Origin: Clostridiales bacterium
GTDB taxonomy: Bacteria > Bacillota > Clostridia > Lachnospirales > WQUN01
NCBI GenBank assembly: GCA_031254075.1
Contig: JAIRVD010000077.1
Location: 1 to 14,392 of the forward strand
Direction of reading: 5' to 3'
Length of the DNA stretch: 14,392 nt
The position numbers and the translations under genes are program-made. Positions 5,510-13,118 of this stretch are shown here, one piece after another. Within the stretch, counting starts at the first letter, position 1, and each line of letters begins with the position of its first letter. The notes beneath the pieces are model-generated. The model was not told the DNA's origin. It saw only the letters and a program-made list of their open reading frames with translations, and made no database searches.

Positions 5510-8467
5510 ATGAGTTACGCGATTGGAATTGACGTTGGTTCGACCACGTTAAAAACGGTTGTGCTTGATGAGAATGGCGGGATTATCGAAAAAAGCTATC
5601 AGCGCCATCTCTCACGCGTGCGTGAAGTGACGGCGGAGCATATAAAATCGTTGGAAAAAATTCTCGACGGAAAGAAATTGAAGGTAAGCGTAACGGGTTC
5701 GGCGGGTCTGGGAGTTGCGGATGTTGCCGGGCTTAATTTTGTGCAGGAAGTTTTTGCGGCGGCGGGAGCGGTTAATCGCGAGCTGCCCGAAACGGATGTT
5801 GTAATTGAACTCGGCGGCGAAGACGCAAAAATTATTTTTTTGCGCGGAACGTTGGAAGAGCGCATGAACGGTTCATGTGCGGGCGGAACGGGCGCGTTTA
5901 TCGACCAAATGGCAACACTTATGAACGTCACCGTTGACGAGCTGGACGAGCTTTATCCATTACATAAAAGAATTTATCCGATTGCGTCGCGTTGCGGAGT
6001 TTTTGCGAAGAGCGATATTCAATCGCTGTTGAATCAGGGCGCGAAAAAGGAAGATATTGCGGCAAGCATTTTTCAAGCCGTTGTAGACCAAACAATCGGC
6101 GGGCTTGCGCAGGGCAGGGCGATTAAGGGCAATGTGTTGTTTCTCGGGGGGCCGCTTTCGTTTTTTAAGGGGCTTCAAAGCCGTTTTATTGAAACGCTTG
6201 ATTTGGAAAACGCCGAATTTCCCGAACTTGCGCCGTATTTTATGGCACTCGGAAGCGCGTTTAACGCAACGGAATTGCCCGACGAAGACGCGATTTCATT
6301 CGATAATTTAATAAAAAAATTATTACATAAAGAAGAAGCGGGAACTTTTGAATCGGGTCAGCCGCTTTTTGCGAGCGAAGATGAGAGAAGATTGTTTCTC
6401 GAACGTCACGCGTCTGTTTCGGTTGAGGAACGCGACATCTCTGCTTACGAGGGAAGGGCGTTTCTCGGAATCGACGCGGGTTCTACCACGACGAAGGTTG
6501 TATTAATCGGCGAGGATGATTCTATTTTGCATCGGCATTATTCGCCGAACGGCGGAAATCCGTTGCCGATTATACGTGAACAAATTGAGGAAATATATTC
6601 ACTTTGCGGCTCCGGAATACATATAGCGGCGGGTGCGGTCACGGGTTATGGCGAAGAACTTGTTCGCGCGGCATTCGGGATTGATTTCGGCATCGTCGAA
6701 ACAATCGCGCATTACACCGCGGCGCGGCATTTCAACGAAGATGTGGATTTTATCATCGACATCGGCGGTCAGGATATAAAATGCTTTCATATTAAAAACG
6801 GCATGGTTGATTCCGTTGTTTTGAACGAGGCTTGTTCATCGGGTTGCGGTTCTTTCTTGGAAACTTTTGCGACTGCGCTCGGGTATTCCGTCGCGGAGTT
6901 TGCCGACATTGCGTTGGCATCGAAAAACCCGGTGGATTTGGGTTCGCGATGCACCGTTTTTATGAACTCTTCGTTTAAACAAGCGCAAAAAGACGGCGCG
7001 TCAATTGAAGATATTTCTGCAGGGCTTGCGCTGAGCGTTGTGAAAAACGCGCTGTACAAAGTAATTCGTGCGCGCAACGCAGACGAGCTTGGCAAAAACA
7101 TCGTTGTGCAGGGCGGAACGTTTTTAAACGACGCGGTTCTGCGTTGCTTTGAAACGGAAATTGCACGCGAAGTAATTCGTCTGCCGATTTCGGAATTAAT
7201 GGGCGGTTACGGCGCGGCACTGTATGCAAAATACAACGCGCCCGAAAAATCCGCATTAATTTCGCCGGAAAAGCTCAAGGGTTTTTCGCATAAATCGAAA
7301 GCGACGATTTGCAAAATTTGTGCAAACAAATGTTGCTTGACAATTAACACCTTCGCCGACGGCGGACGATTTATTTCCGGAAATAAATGCGAACGCGGCG
7401 CGGGCGGCACGGAAAACAAAGAACACCCGAATCTTGTTGCGTTCAAATATGATTATATTTTGAATTACACAACTTACGGCACGGGACGAGCAAAAATCGG
7501 GCTTCCGCTAATTATGAATATGTATGAAACCATTCCGTTTTGGTCTGCGTTTTTTTCGAGCCTCGGATGCGATGTCGTTCTGAGCGAACCGTCCACGCGC
7601 GAATTATATATGAAGGGACAGCATACGATTTCTTCGGATACGGTGTGTTATCCCGCGAAACTCGGACACGGGCATATCGAATCGCTGTTAGAAAAAGGCG
7701 TAGACGCGATTTTCTACCCGTGTATGACTTATAACATTGACGAAGGAATTTCCGATAATTGCTATAATTGCCCGGTTGTTGCGTATTATCCGGAAGTCAT
7801 CGGCGCGAATGTTCCGAATCTGAAAAATTTTTGCAAAATTCATATAGCGTTTCACAATAAGAAAAAATTTGTTAAACGAATCTTTAACGAATTAAAATTC
7901 ATCCCGTCGTTGAAAAAAGACGAAGTAAAAATCGCGGCCAAAAGAGCGTACGAAGCGTACGAAGCATACAACCGTCACGTTGAAGAACACGGAAAATACG
8001 CGCTTGAATACGCAAAAACACATAACAAGCCCGTAATCGTTCTCGGTTGCCGACCATATCATATTGACCCCGAAATAAATCACGGAATCGACAAGCTCCT
8101 CTGCTCAATGGGTTTCGTTGTAATCACCGAAGACGCGGTGTGCCGACTTCTTCCTAAGCAAAAAGTCGGCGTGTTGAATCAATGGTCATATCACGCGAGA
8201 TTGTATAACGCCGCGAAATTCGTTGCGCATCATTCCGGTTTGCAAAACATCGAAATGGTTCAGCTCGTGTCATTCGGCTGCGGAATCGACGCAATCACCA
8301 CTGATGAGGTCAGCGAAATTTTAAAAAACGCCGGAAAACTTTATACGCAAATAAAAATTGATGAAATTAAAAACCTTGCCGCCGCTAAAATTCGGTTGCG
8401 GAGTTTAGAAGCTATGATGAAGGGGACTGTAACCAATGAACGAAGACCACAACTATCCCGTAGTTGA
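5510..8467 (+). CDS. Double-domain acyl-CoA dehydratase activase-like protein with DUF2229-type region
   Basis: The 985-residue protein has two BadF/BcrA/HgdC-type ATPase domains in tandem. The first begins AIGIDVGSTT (residues 4-13) and the second FLGIDAGSTT (318-327). Each keeps a cysteine pair 39 residues apart, C123/C162 and C442/C481. As I recall, 39 is also the spacing of the cluster cysteines in HgdC of Acidaminococcus (C127/C166). A cysteine cluster follows at C601, C604, C608, C609 and C627. A DUF2229-type region comes after it, with motifs such as DTVCYP and FYPCMTYN. Known activases use ATP hydrolysis to push a low-potential electron to a 2-hydroxyacyl-CoA dehydratase or benzoyl-CoA reductase. 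The substrate of this long soluble version is not known. It overlaps the next gene by 32 nt; in relatives I recall, both parts form one protein of about 1,400 residues. Confidence 0.88.
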   Translation: MSYAIGIDVGSTTLKTVVLDENGGIIEKSYQRHLSRVREVTAEHIKSLEKILDGKKLKVSVTGSAGLGVADVAGLNFVQEVFAAAGAVNRELPETDVVIELGGEDAKIIFLRGTLEERMNGSCAGGTGAFIDQMATLMNVTVDELDELYPLHKRIYPIASRCGVFAKSDIQSLLNQGAKKEDIAASIFQAVVDQTIGGLAQGRAIKGNVLFLGGPLSFFKGLQSRFIETLDLENAEFPELAPYFMALGSAFNATELPDEDAISFDNLIKKLLHKEEAGTFESGQPLFASEDERRLFLERHASVSVEERDISAYEGRAFLGIDAGSTTTKVVLIGEDDSILHRHYSPNGGNPLPIIREQIEEIYSLCGSGIHIAAGAVTGYGEELVRAAFGIDFGIVETIAHYTAARHFNEDVDFIIDIGGQDIKCFHIKNGMVDSVVLNEACSSGCGSFLETFATALGYSVAEFADIALASKNPVDLGSRCTVFMNSSFKQAQKDGASIEDISAGLALSVVKNALYKVIRARNADELGKNIVVQGGTFLNDAVLRCFETEIAREVIRLPISELMGGYGAALYAKYNAPEKSALISPEKLKGFSHKSKATICKICANKCCLTINTFADGGRFISGNKCERGAGGTENKEHPNLVAFKYDYILNYTTYGTGRAKIGLPLIMNMYETIPFWSAFFSSLGCDVVLSEPSTRELYMKGQHTISSDTVCYPAKLGHGHIESLLEKGVDAIFYPCMTYNIDEGISDNCYNCPVVAYYPEVIGANVPNLKNFCKIHIAFHNKKKFVKRIFNELKFIPSLKKDEVKIAAKRAYEAYEAYNRHVEEHGKYALEYAKTHNKPVIVLGCRPYHIDPEINHGIDKLLCSMGFVVITEDAVCRLLPKQKVGVLNQWSYHARLYNAAKFVAHHSGLQNIEMVQLVSFGCGIDAITTDEVSEILKNAGKLYTQIKIDEIKNLAAAKIRLRSLEAMMKGTVTNERRPQLSRS
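8420..8426 (+). promoter_or_regulatory. Shine-Dalgarno for the second activase-system gene
   Basis: AAGGGGA, within the end of the first gene, lies 9 nt before the ATG at 8436. It supports independent initiation, and so a natural two-gene arrangement rather than a sequencing frameshift. Confidence 0.6.
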
Positions 8468-9674
8468 GTTCACTCAGGAAATGAAGGAAACGCATACCTT
8501 GCTTGTTCCGATGATGCTGCCGATTCATTTCGCGCTGGTTGCGGGTATTGTTCGAAACGAGGGGTATAAAGTAGAAGTTCTTGAGACGACGCACAAAGCG
8601 ATTGCCGAAGAGGGCTTGCGAAATGTTCACAATGATACATGTTATCCCGCGTTGCTTGTAATCGGGCAATTGATTGATGCGTTGAAAAGCGGAAAATATG
8701 ATTTGGAAAAAACCGCCCTGTTTATCACGCAAACGGGCGGCGGTTGTCGTGCTTCGAATTATGTAAGTCTTTTGCGCAAGGCGATTAATAAAAACGGGAT
8801 GGGTCATATTCCGATTGCCACGTTTAATATTTCAAACGCTGTAGGTTCCGGCGGATTTCAGATAAGGAAAACAGCGATTGCGAAATTTGTAATCAGTTTC
8901 GTATATTCGGATTTGCTTATGCGAATTTATAACCAATGCATTCCGTATGAAAAGGAAAAGGGCAGTTCGCAAATAGTTGTTGATAAATGGGTCGCGGAAA
9001 TTGTTGAACAAATGAAAAGCACCAAATTTTTGAAAATAAAGAAGAATTGCAAAAAGATTCTTGCGGATTTTTCTAAAATCGAACGCGTTGAAAATAAAAA
9101 AATGAAGGTCGGCATCGTCGGCGAAATTTATATAAAATATTCTCCGCTCGGAAACAACGGGCTTGAGGAATATTTGGTAAGCCAGGGCGCGGAAATTATC
9201 AACTCGGGCGTATTGGAATTCTTTATGTACAGACTTTACAGCATGATTCACGAGGGGAAAATTTACGGCGGTTCGCTGAAACGAAAAATCATTTCACGCC
9301 TTGTAATGAAATTCGCCGCAAAAAAACAGCGCGATTTAATTCGCGCAATCAATAAAAACGGAAATTTCGAACCGCCGAATGAATTCCGCCACACAATCGC
9401 CGCGTGCAAAGGATATCTTGACCATGGCGTAAAAATGGGCGAAGGCTGGCTTCTTACCGCCGAAATGGTTGAGTTTATTCATTCCGGCGTAAATAATATC
9501 GTTGCGGTGCAGCCGTTCGGCTGTCTGCCGAACCACATTGTCGCAAAAGGAATGAACCGCAAAATTAAAGATAATTTTCCAAACGCGAACATCGTTGCCG
9601 TGGATTACGACCCCGGTTCAAGCATCATTAACCAAGAAAACCGCTTGCGGCTGATGCTTGCCAACGCGAAGTAA
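8436..9674 (+). CDS. HgdB-like / DUF2229-type C-terminal partner of the activase
   Basis: The 412-residue protein continues the family architecture of the preceding gene. Its opening (VVEFTQEMKETHTLLVPMM) matches the region that follows the DUF2229 part in fused homologues. Three cysteines stand in conserved-looking contexts: C69 in NDTCYPAL, C104 in TGGGCRASNY and C363 in FGCLPNH. They could hold an Fe-S cluster, which is inference. VDYDPGSS near the C-terminus is another family-like motif. The gene starts 32 nt before the end of its neighbour, in a different frame, with its own ribosome site, so the two products are probably made together and form a complex. The alternative is one long gene split by an indel. 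Its stop is one base from the stop of the facing DUF2225 gene, with no terminator between. Confidence 0.82.
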   Translation: MNEDHNYPVVEFTQEMKETHTLLVPMMLPIHFALVAGIVRNEGYKVEVLETTHKAIAEEGLRNVHNDTCYPALLVIGQLIDALKSGKYDLEKTALFITQTGGGCRASNYVSLLRKAINKNGMGHIPIATFNISNAVGSGGFQIRKTAIAKFVISFVYSDLLMRIYNQCIPYEKEKGSSQIVVDKWVAEIVEQMKSTKFLKIKKNCKKILADFSKIERVENKKMKVGIVGEIYIKYSPLGNNGLEEYLVSQGAEIINSGVLEFFMYRLYSMIHEGKIYGGSLKRKIISRLVMKFAAKKQRDLIRAINKNGNFEPPNEFRHTIAACKGYLDHGVKMGEGWLLTAEMVEFIHSGVNNIVAVQPFGCLPNHIVAKGMNRKIKDNFPNANIVAVDYDPGSSIINQENRLRLMLANAK

Positions 9675-9675
9675 A

Positions 9676-10488
9676 TTAAGACGGTTGCAACTGCTTCGAA
9701 AGCATTTCGCTTTTTAAATCTCGTGCGCGGTCTTTCAGGCGGTGCGATACTCTGTTTGAAGTTATTACGGACGAAAGAATTTTCAGTGCGCTTGCGTTGT
9801 CGCCGAGCGTCATTTGGAAAGCTCCGAGTAAGCAGAGAATTGTGCCTTCTTCGAGCCCGAGTATGGGGCAGTATTCTTTTGCGAGGGCGTTGTTAAAACC
9901 GCTTACCGTGAGTTTTGCGAATTTTAATTCGTTTTCATGTTCGTTGCCTTTGATGCGATATAGCCATGTTAGTTTCATACATATATATGCTTTTTCTCCG
10001 TCTTTGGCTTGTTTTACGACGGCGTTAAGCAGGGCGAGTTTGTAGCGGTCAATTACCATGTCTATTTCGGGTTCTTTCGGATAGGACCGATAGACGAAAT
10101 TCGGTGCGATTTCGCCGATGATTTTTTCTGCCTGTTTTTTCATAATTTTATCGAAAACGCGATTTACCGCGCTGTAGCCGCAAGTATTACATACAACGAT
10201 TCCGTAATAAAGCGGGTCAACCGGAACGCAAATAGGGCGCAGGTCGAATTCAATCGACTGCACCTTTATTTTGCTTTCCTTAACAACGTCGCAGGTGAAA
10301 GTTTGCTCGCACACGGGGCATCTGAATTTTTTTTCGTATACATAGTCGTCAATATTAAACGGAGCGACTTCTTTTTCCTTTACGCCCACAGCCTTTTCGA
10401 CCTCGGGAACAAAAATTTCCGTTTGCCTGCTCGCAACGGCTTTAAGCCCGAACTTATGTAAATCATTAAAAATATCACTAATATCCAT
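9676..10488 (-). CDS. DUF2225 zinc-ribbon protein with helical C-terminal half
   Basis: This 270-residue soluble protein belongs to an uncharacterised family (DUF2225). Two CxxC pairs, CPVC (57-60) and CNTC (100-103), probably bind one zinc ion. Between them is the family-like segment VDPLYYGIVV just before the second pair. C66 and C87 are additional cysteines. About 50 residues precede the zinc part. The C-terminal half (about 120-270) is alpha-helical with repeated Leu/Ala/Lys patterns, possibly TPR-like. It is monocistronic on the minus strand and faces the activase genes, with only one base between stop codons. The ATG lacks a strong Shine-Dalgarno (only GTGA upstream), and no convincing promoter is visible in the 115-nt gap. 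Function is unknown; the family match rests on motif recognition. Confidence 0.8.
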   Translation of the reverse strand: MDISDIFNDLHKFGLKAVASRQTEIFVPEVEKAVGVKEKEVAPFNIDDYVYEKKFRCPVCEQTFTCDVVKESKIKVQSIEFDLRPICVPVDPLYYGIVVCNTCGYSAVNRVFDKIMKKQAEKIIGEIAPNFVYRSYPKEPEIDMVIDRYKLALLNAVVKQAKDGEKAYICMKLTWLYRIKGNEHENELKFAKLTVSGFNNALAKEYCPILGLEEGTILCLLGAFQMTLGDNASALKILSSVITSNRVSHRLKDRARDLKSEMLSKQLQPS

Positions 10489-10542
10489 ATGAGTTCACAG
10501 CCTTACAATAGTAGATTTTTTTACTCGCCAAGTGTAACTTAT

Positions 10543-10571
10543 GAAAAAAGATAAATCAAGAAGCGATTGAT
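10543..10571 (-). terminator. Weak intrinsic terminator candidate after ung
   Basis: On the minus strand, ATCAA and TTGAT form a 5-bp stem around a 7-nt loop (10555-10571), followed by a T-rich run. The stem is short and AT-rich, so this is only a possible end for the ung transcript. Confidence 0.3.
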
Positions 10572-10603
10572 GAAATACTTGTCGGCGAAAAACGCGAAAC
10601 TGT

Positions 10604-11260
10604 TCACCAAATAATTTCTTCAATCCCGTTTTCTTTCAAAAATTTATTCGTCTTTGAAAAATGTTTGCATCCGAAAAATCTTCCGCCTGCGAGCGGGCTT
10701 GGGTGTGCGGCTTGCAGGATTAGGTGGTTTCGGTTGGTGATGATGCGACCTTTGGTTTGGGCGTCTTTTCCCCAGAGGAGGAAGACGACGGGTTTTTCTC
10801 GGCGGTCGAGGATGTCGAGGACGGCATCGGTGAATTGTTCCCAGCCTTTATTCGCGTGGGAACGGCTTTGACCCGCGCGAACCGTTAAAACTGTATTTAA
10901 AAGCATAACGCCCTGATGCGCCCAGCGTTCGAGATGACCGTTTTCGGGCGTTGCCCCGCCGACATCTGCCGCCAATTCCTTAAAAATATTTGCAAGGGAC
11001 GGCGGCGTTTTCGCGCCCGGTTTCACGGAAAACGCCAAGCCGTGTGCTTCGCCGGGGTTGATGTAGGGGTCTTGTCCGACGATAACCGCCTTTGTGTTTT
11101 CATACGAAGTAAATTTCAGCGCGTTAAAAATATCATGCATGTCGGGATAAATTTTTTTCGTGCGATATTCTTCTTTTAAAAAATTTCGCATTTGCAAATA
11201 ATATTCTTTGCAAAATTCTTCCGCCAAAAGTTCATCCCAATCGTTATGTAGTTTCACCAT
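10604..11260 (-). CDS. ung: Uracil-DNA glycosylase, family 1
   Basis: The enzyme removes uracil from DNA in the first step of base-excision repair. The 218-residue product is close to the usual length of about 225. The water-activating motif GQDPY is at residues 62-66 with the catalytic D64. It is followed by AHGLAFSV and by LLWGKDAQ in the second half. The leucine-loop region HPSPLAGGRFFGCKHF begins at H186. The motif is normally GQDPYH, but here the residue after Tyr is Ile. The frame extends upstream to 11350, but the start at 11260 is chosen because GGTGA lies 5 nt before it, the protein then has family length, and a good promoter ends just upstream. ATG 11266, two codons earlier, is a minor alternative. 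The gene is divergent from rplS. Confidence 0.96.
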   Translation of the reverse strand: MVKLHNDWDELLAEEFCKEYYLQMRNFLKEEYRTKKIYPDMHDIFNALKFTSYENTKAVIVGQDPYINPGEAHGLAFSVKPGAKTPPSLANIFKELAADVGGATPENGHLERWAHQGVMLLNTVLTVRAGQSRSHANKGWEQFTDAVLDILDRREKPVVFLLWGKDAQTKGRIITNRNHLILQAAHPSPLAGGRFFGCKHFSKTNKFLKENGIEEIIW

Positions 11261-11276
11261 TGCCATCACCGCAAAA

Positions 11277-11305
11277 ATAATACCATAAAATTTGACATTA
11301 CCCAA
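11277..11305 (-). promoter_or_regulatory. Promoter of ung, interlocked with the rplS promoter
   Basis: On the minus strand TTGGGT (11300-11305) and TATTAT (11277-11282) are 17 bp apart, and TGG before the -10 box makes it an extended -10. Transcription would start about 10 nt before the ung ATG, giving a very short leader that begins near GGTGA. The site shares DNA with the opposing rplS promoter. Confidence 0.6.
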
Positions 11306-11319
11306 TAAATTGTTATAAT
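11292..11319 (+). promoter_or_regulatory. Strong sigma-70 promoter of rplS-lepB-rbgA
   Basis: A perfect TTGACA (11292-11297) and a perfect TATAAT (11314-11319) are 16 bp apart. TG one base before the -10 box adds an extended -10 element. The expected leader is about 20 nt. Confidence 0.88.
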
Positions 11320-11331
11320 ATCCGAATGTTA

Positions 11332-11338
11332 GGGAGGT
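11332..11338 (+). promoter_or_regulatory. Shine-Dalgarno of rplS
   Basis: GGGAGGT, near consensus, lies 6 nt before the rplS ATG. It is consistent with a highly expressed ribosomal protein. Confidence 0.8.
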
Positions 11339-11344
11339 AATAAA

Positions 11345-11710
11345 ATGCACGCAGCAATAAGGGAAATTGAAACGGCACAGTTAAAATCGGATGTGCCGGA
11401 GTTTAACGTGGGTGACACGGTGCGCGTTCACGCGAAAATTGTTGAGGGCGCGAAGGAAAGAATTCAGGTATTTGAAGGCGTAGTGTTAAAGCGTCAAAAC
11501 GGCGGAGTTCGCGAAACATTTACCGTCAGAAGACTGTCGAGCGGAATCGGCGTGGAAAAAACATGGCCGTTGCATTCGCCGAGGGTTGACAGGGTGGAAG
11601 TAGTTCGCCGCGGAATCGTTCGCCGTGCGAAGCTGTTTTATTTACGCGACCGTATTGGAAAATCAGCAAAAATAAAGGAAGCAATCTTCTCCAAAGCGAA
11701 AAAGAATTAG
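11345..11710 (+). CDS. rplS: Ribosomal protein L19 (bL19)
   Basis: L19 is a protein of the 50S subunit located near the interface with the 30S subunit. The 121-residue product has the family sequence throughout: [15 protein letters not shown] near residues 18-32, [10 protein letters not shown], then [20 protein letters not shown] and [14 protein letters not shown] basic C-terminus ([11 protein letters not shown]) completes it. It is the first gene behind a strong promoter and is followed after 2 nt by lepB. In many Firmicutes trmD precedes rplS; here trmD is absent and the neighbour is the divergent ung. Confidence 0.98.
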   Translation: MHAAIREIETAQLKSDVPEFNVGDTVRVHAKIVEGAKERIQVFEGVVLKRQNGGVRETFTVRRLSSGIGVEKTWPLHSPRVDRVEVVRRGIVRRAKLFYLRDRIGKSAKIKEAIFSKAKKN

Positions 11711-11712
11711 TA

Positions 11713-12258
11713 ATGTTAAAAAACCGCATTACGAATCCGATACTGCGGAGTGCGGCAGAATGGCTTGTCACTATAGGACTTGCGGTTCTGCTGTTTTTTG
11801 CTGTGCGCGGATTGATTCGCACGGCAAAAGTTGACGGAAGCTCGATGGCTCCGACGCTTGAGCATGGCGATATGGTTGTGCTTAACAGAATTGCATATTT
11901 TGTTTCTTCGCCGCGAGTAGGTGACATCGTGGCTTTTCCTTATGCGCAAAATCCGTCGGAATATTTTATCAAGCGTGTAATTGCCCTGCCGGGCGACATG
12001 GTTGATTTTCATAGCGGATATTTTTATGTAAACGGCGTTCAGTTAGAAGATGAATTTTCTGCCGAGCCTACGATTTCGATGGGAAATATTCAATTTCCGA
12101 TAATCGTTGAGGACGGTCATTTTTTTGTTCTCGGCGATAACAGAATCGGTAGCCAAGATTCTCGTTTTTCGCAGGTCGGAACGATTCCCGAAAAAGAAAT
12201 GGTCGGCAGGGCTTCGCTTCGAATTTGGCCGCTCGACAGGTTGGGGCGGGTGGAATAA
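11713..12258 (+). CDS. lepB: Signal peptidase I
   Basis: This membrane-anchored serine/lysine protease removes signal peptides from exported proteins. The 181-residue product is of the short Gram-positive-like type. It has one N-terminal transmembrane helix (about residues 17-36) and then GSSMAPTL with the catalytic S44. FIKRVIALPGD contains the general base K87. GDNRIGSQDSR (141-151) is the conserved box that normally reads GDNR-x-x-S-x-DSR. The ATG follows the rplS stop by 2 nt with no good ribosome site of its own, suggesting coupling to rplS translation. It forms the middle of rplS-lepB-rbgA. Confidence 0.97.
   Translation: MLKNRITNPILRSAAEWLVTIGLAVLLFFAVRGLIRTAKVDGSSMAPTLEHGDMVVLNRIAYFVSSPRVGDIVAFPYAQNPSEYFIKRVIALPGDMVDFHSGYFYVNGVQLEDEFSAEPTISMGNIQFPIIVEDGHFFVLGDNRIGSQDSRFSQVGTIPEKEMVGRASLRIWPLDRLGRVE
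12248..12254 (+). promoter_or_regulatory. Shine-Dalgarno that sets the rbgA start
   Basis: GGGTGGA at the end of lepB lies 6 nt before the ATG at 12261. It favours this start over an upstream in-frame TTG at 12225 that would extend the protein by 12 residues into lepB. Confidence 0.6.
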
Positions 12259-12260
12259 CA

Positions 12261-13118
12261 ATGGATAATATCCAGTGGTATCCGGGTCACATGACCAAAA
12301 CAAAACGAATGCTTGCCGCGCAAATGGGAATTATCGACGTTGTGATTGAGCTTTTGGATGCGCGCGTGCCGCTTTCGAGCCGAAACCCCGACATTGACAC
12401 ACTTGCCAAAGATAAAAAGCGCGTGCTTGTTTTAAACAAAGCCGATTTGGCGGATGAAAAAGTTACAGCCCTGTGGGAAGAATATTTCAAAAAACAGGGC
12501 TTTTTTGCATTGTCGGTAAACGCAACCGAAAACGATAAAGCGAAAAGCGGAAAAGCAAAATTGATTTCGGTTTTAAAAAAAATCATGAGCGAGAAAGTTG
12601 AACGACAAAAACAGCGCGGACGAATAAATTCACCGATTCGTGCAATGATAGTAGGGATACCGAATGTCGGTAAATCAACATTCATAAATCAGCTTGCGGG
12701 GCGAGCGAGTGCAATCGCGGCGGACAAGCCCGGCGTTACTCGCGGGCGGCAATGGATAAAGGTCGGCGGCGAATTCGATTTAATGGATACGCCCGGTGTT
12801 CTTTGGCCGAAATTTGACGACCCGTTGGTTGGGTTGCGTTTGGCTTGCACGGGCGCGGTTTCGGATAATGTTTTCGATAAAATTACGCTTGTTACGCATT
12901 TGCTTGAAATTTTTATTTCGATTGACCCCGCGATTTTGGAAAAACGATATAAAATTTCCGTTGCCGAAAGTGATAACTTATTGGAGGCAATCGGTAACGC
13001 GCGCGGTTTTAAAATGAAGGGCGGCGTAATCGACTCAGAGCGAACGGCGATTACGGTTTTGGATGAATTCCGCGGCGGAAAACTTGGGCGTATTTCGCTG
13101 GAAACGGTGACGAAATGA
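12261..13118 (+). CDS. rbgA: Ribosome biogenesis GTPase RbgA/YlqF
   Basis: RbgA is a GTPase needed for late assembly of the 50S subunit in Gram-positive bacteria. The 285-residue protein begins MDNIQWYPGHM, the typical family start. Its G motifs are circularly permuted, as expected: G4 NKAD at residues 59-62 comes before G1 GIPNVGKST at 132-140, with G3 DTPG at 176-179 followed by VLWPKF. The C-terminal helical part carries FKMKGGVIDSERTA. Length matches the B. subtilis protein. It follows lepB after 2 nt. Its stop overlaps the start of the downstream kinase gene as ATGA, which is unusual company for this gene. Confidence 0.96.
   Translation: MDNIQWYPGHMTKTKRMLAAQMGIIDVVIELLDARVPLSSRNPDIDTLAKDKKRVLVLNKADLADEKVTALWEEYFKKQGFFALSVNATENDKAKSGKAKLISVLKKIMSEKVERQKQRGRINSPIRAMIVGIPNVGKSTFINQLAGRASAIAADKPGVTRGRQWIKVGGEFDLMDTPGVLWPKFDDPLVGLRLACTGAVSDNVFDKITLVTHLLEIFISIDPAILEKRYKISVAESDNLLEAIGNARGFKMKGGVIDSERTAITVLDEFRGGKLGRISLETVTK

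Noticed and set aside
8412..8807. Minus-strand open frame of about 130 codons across the activase junction
   Set aside because: It is antisense to two well-supported family proteins, has no recognisable motifs and no clear ribosome site.
10489..10603. Promoter for the DUF2225 gene
   Set aside because: Only poor -35/-10 pairs with bad spacing were found on the minus strand, so none is called.
11261..11350. N-terminal extension of ung by 30 residues, starting at 11350
   Set aside because: It covers the rplS promoter and start, makes the protein longer than the family, and has no ribosome site. A promoter for ung lies inside it.
12287..12685. Minus-strand open frame antisense to rbgA
   Set aside because: It is a shadow of a clearly conserved GTPase and its translation shows no domain.
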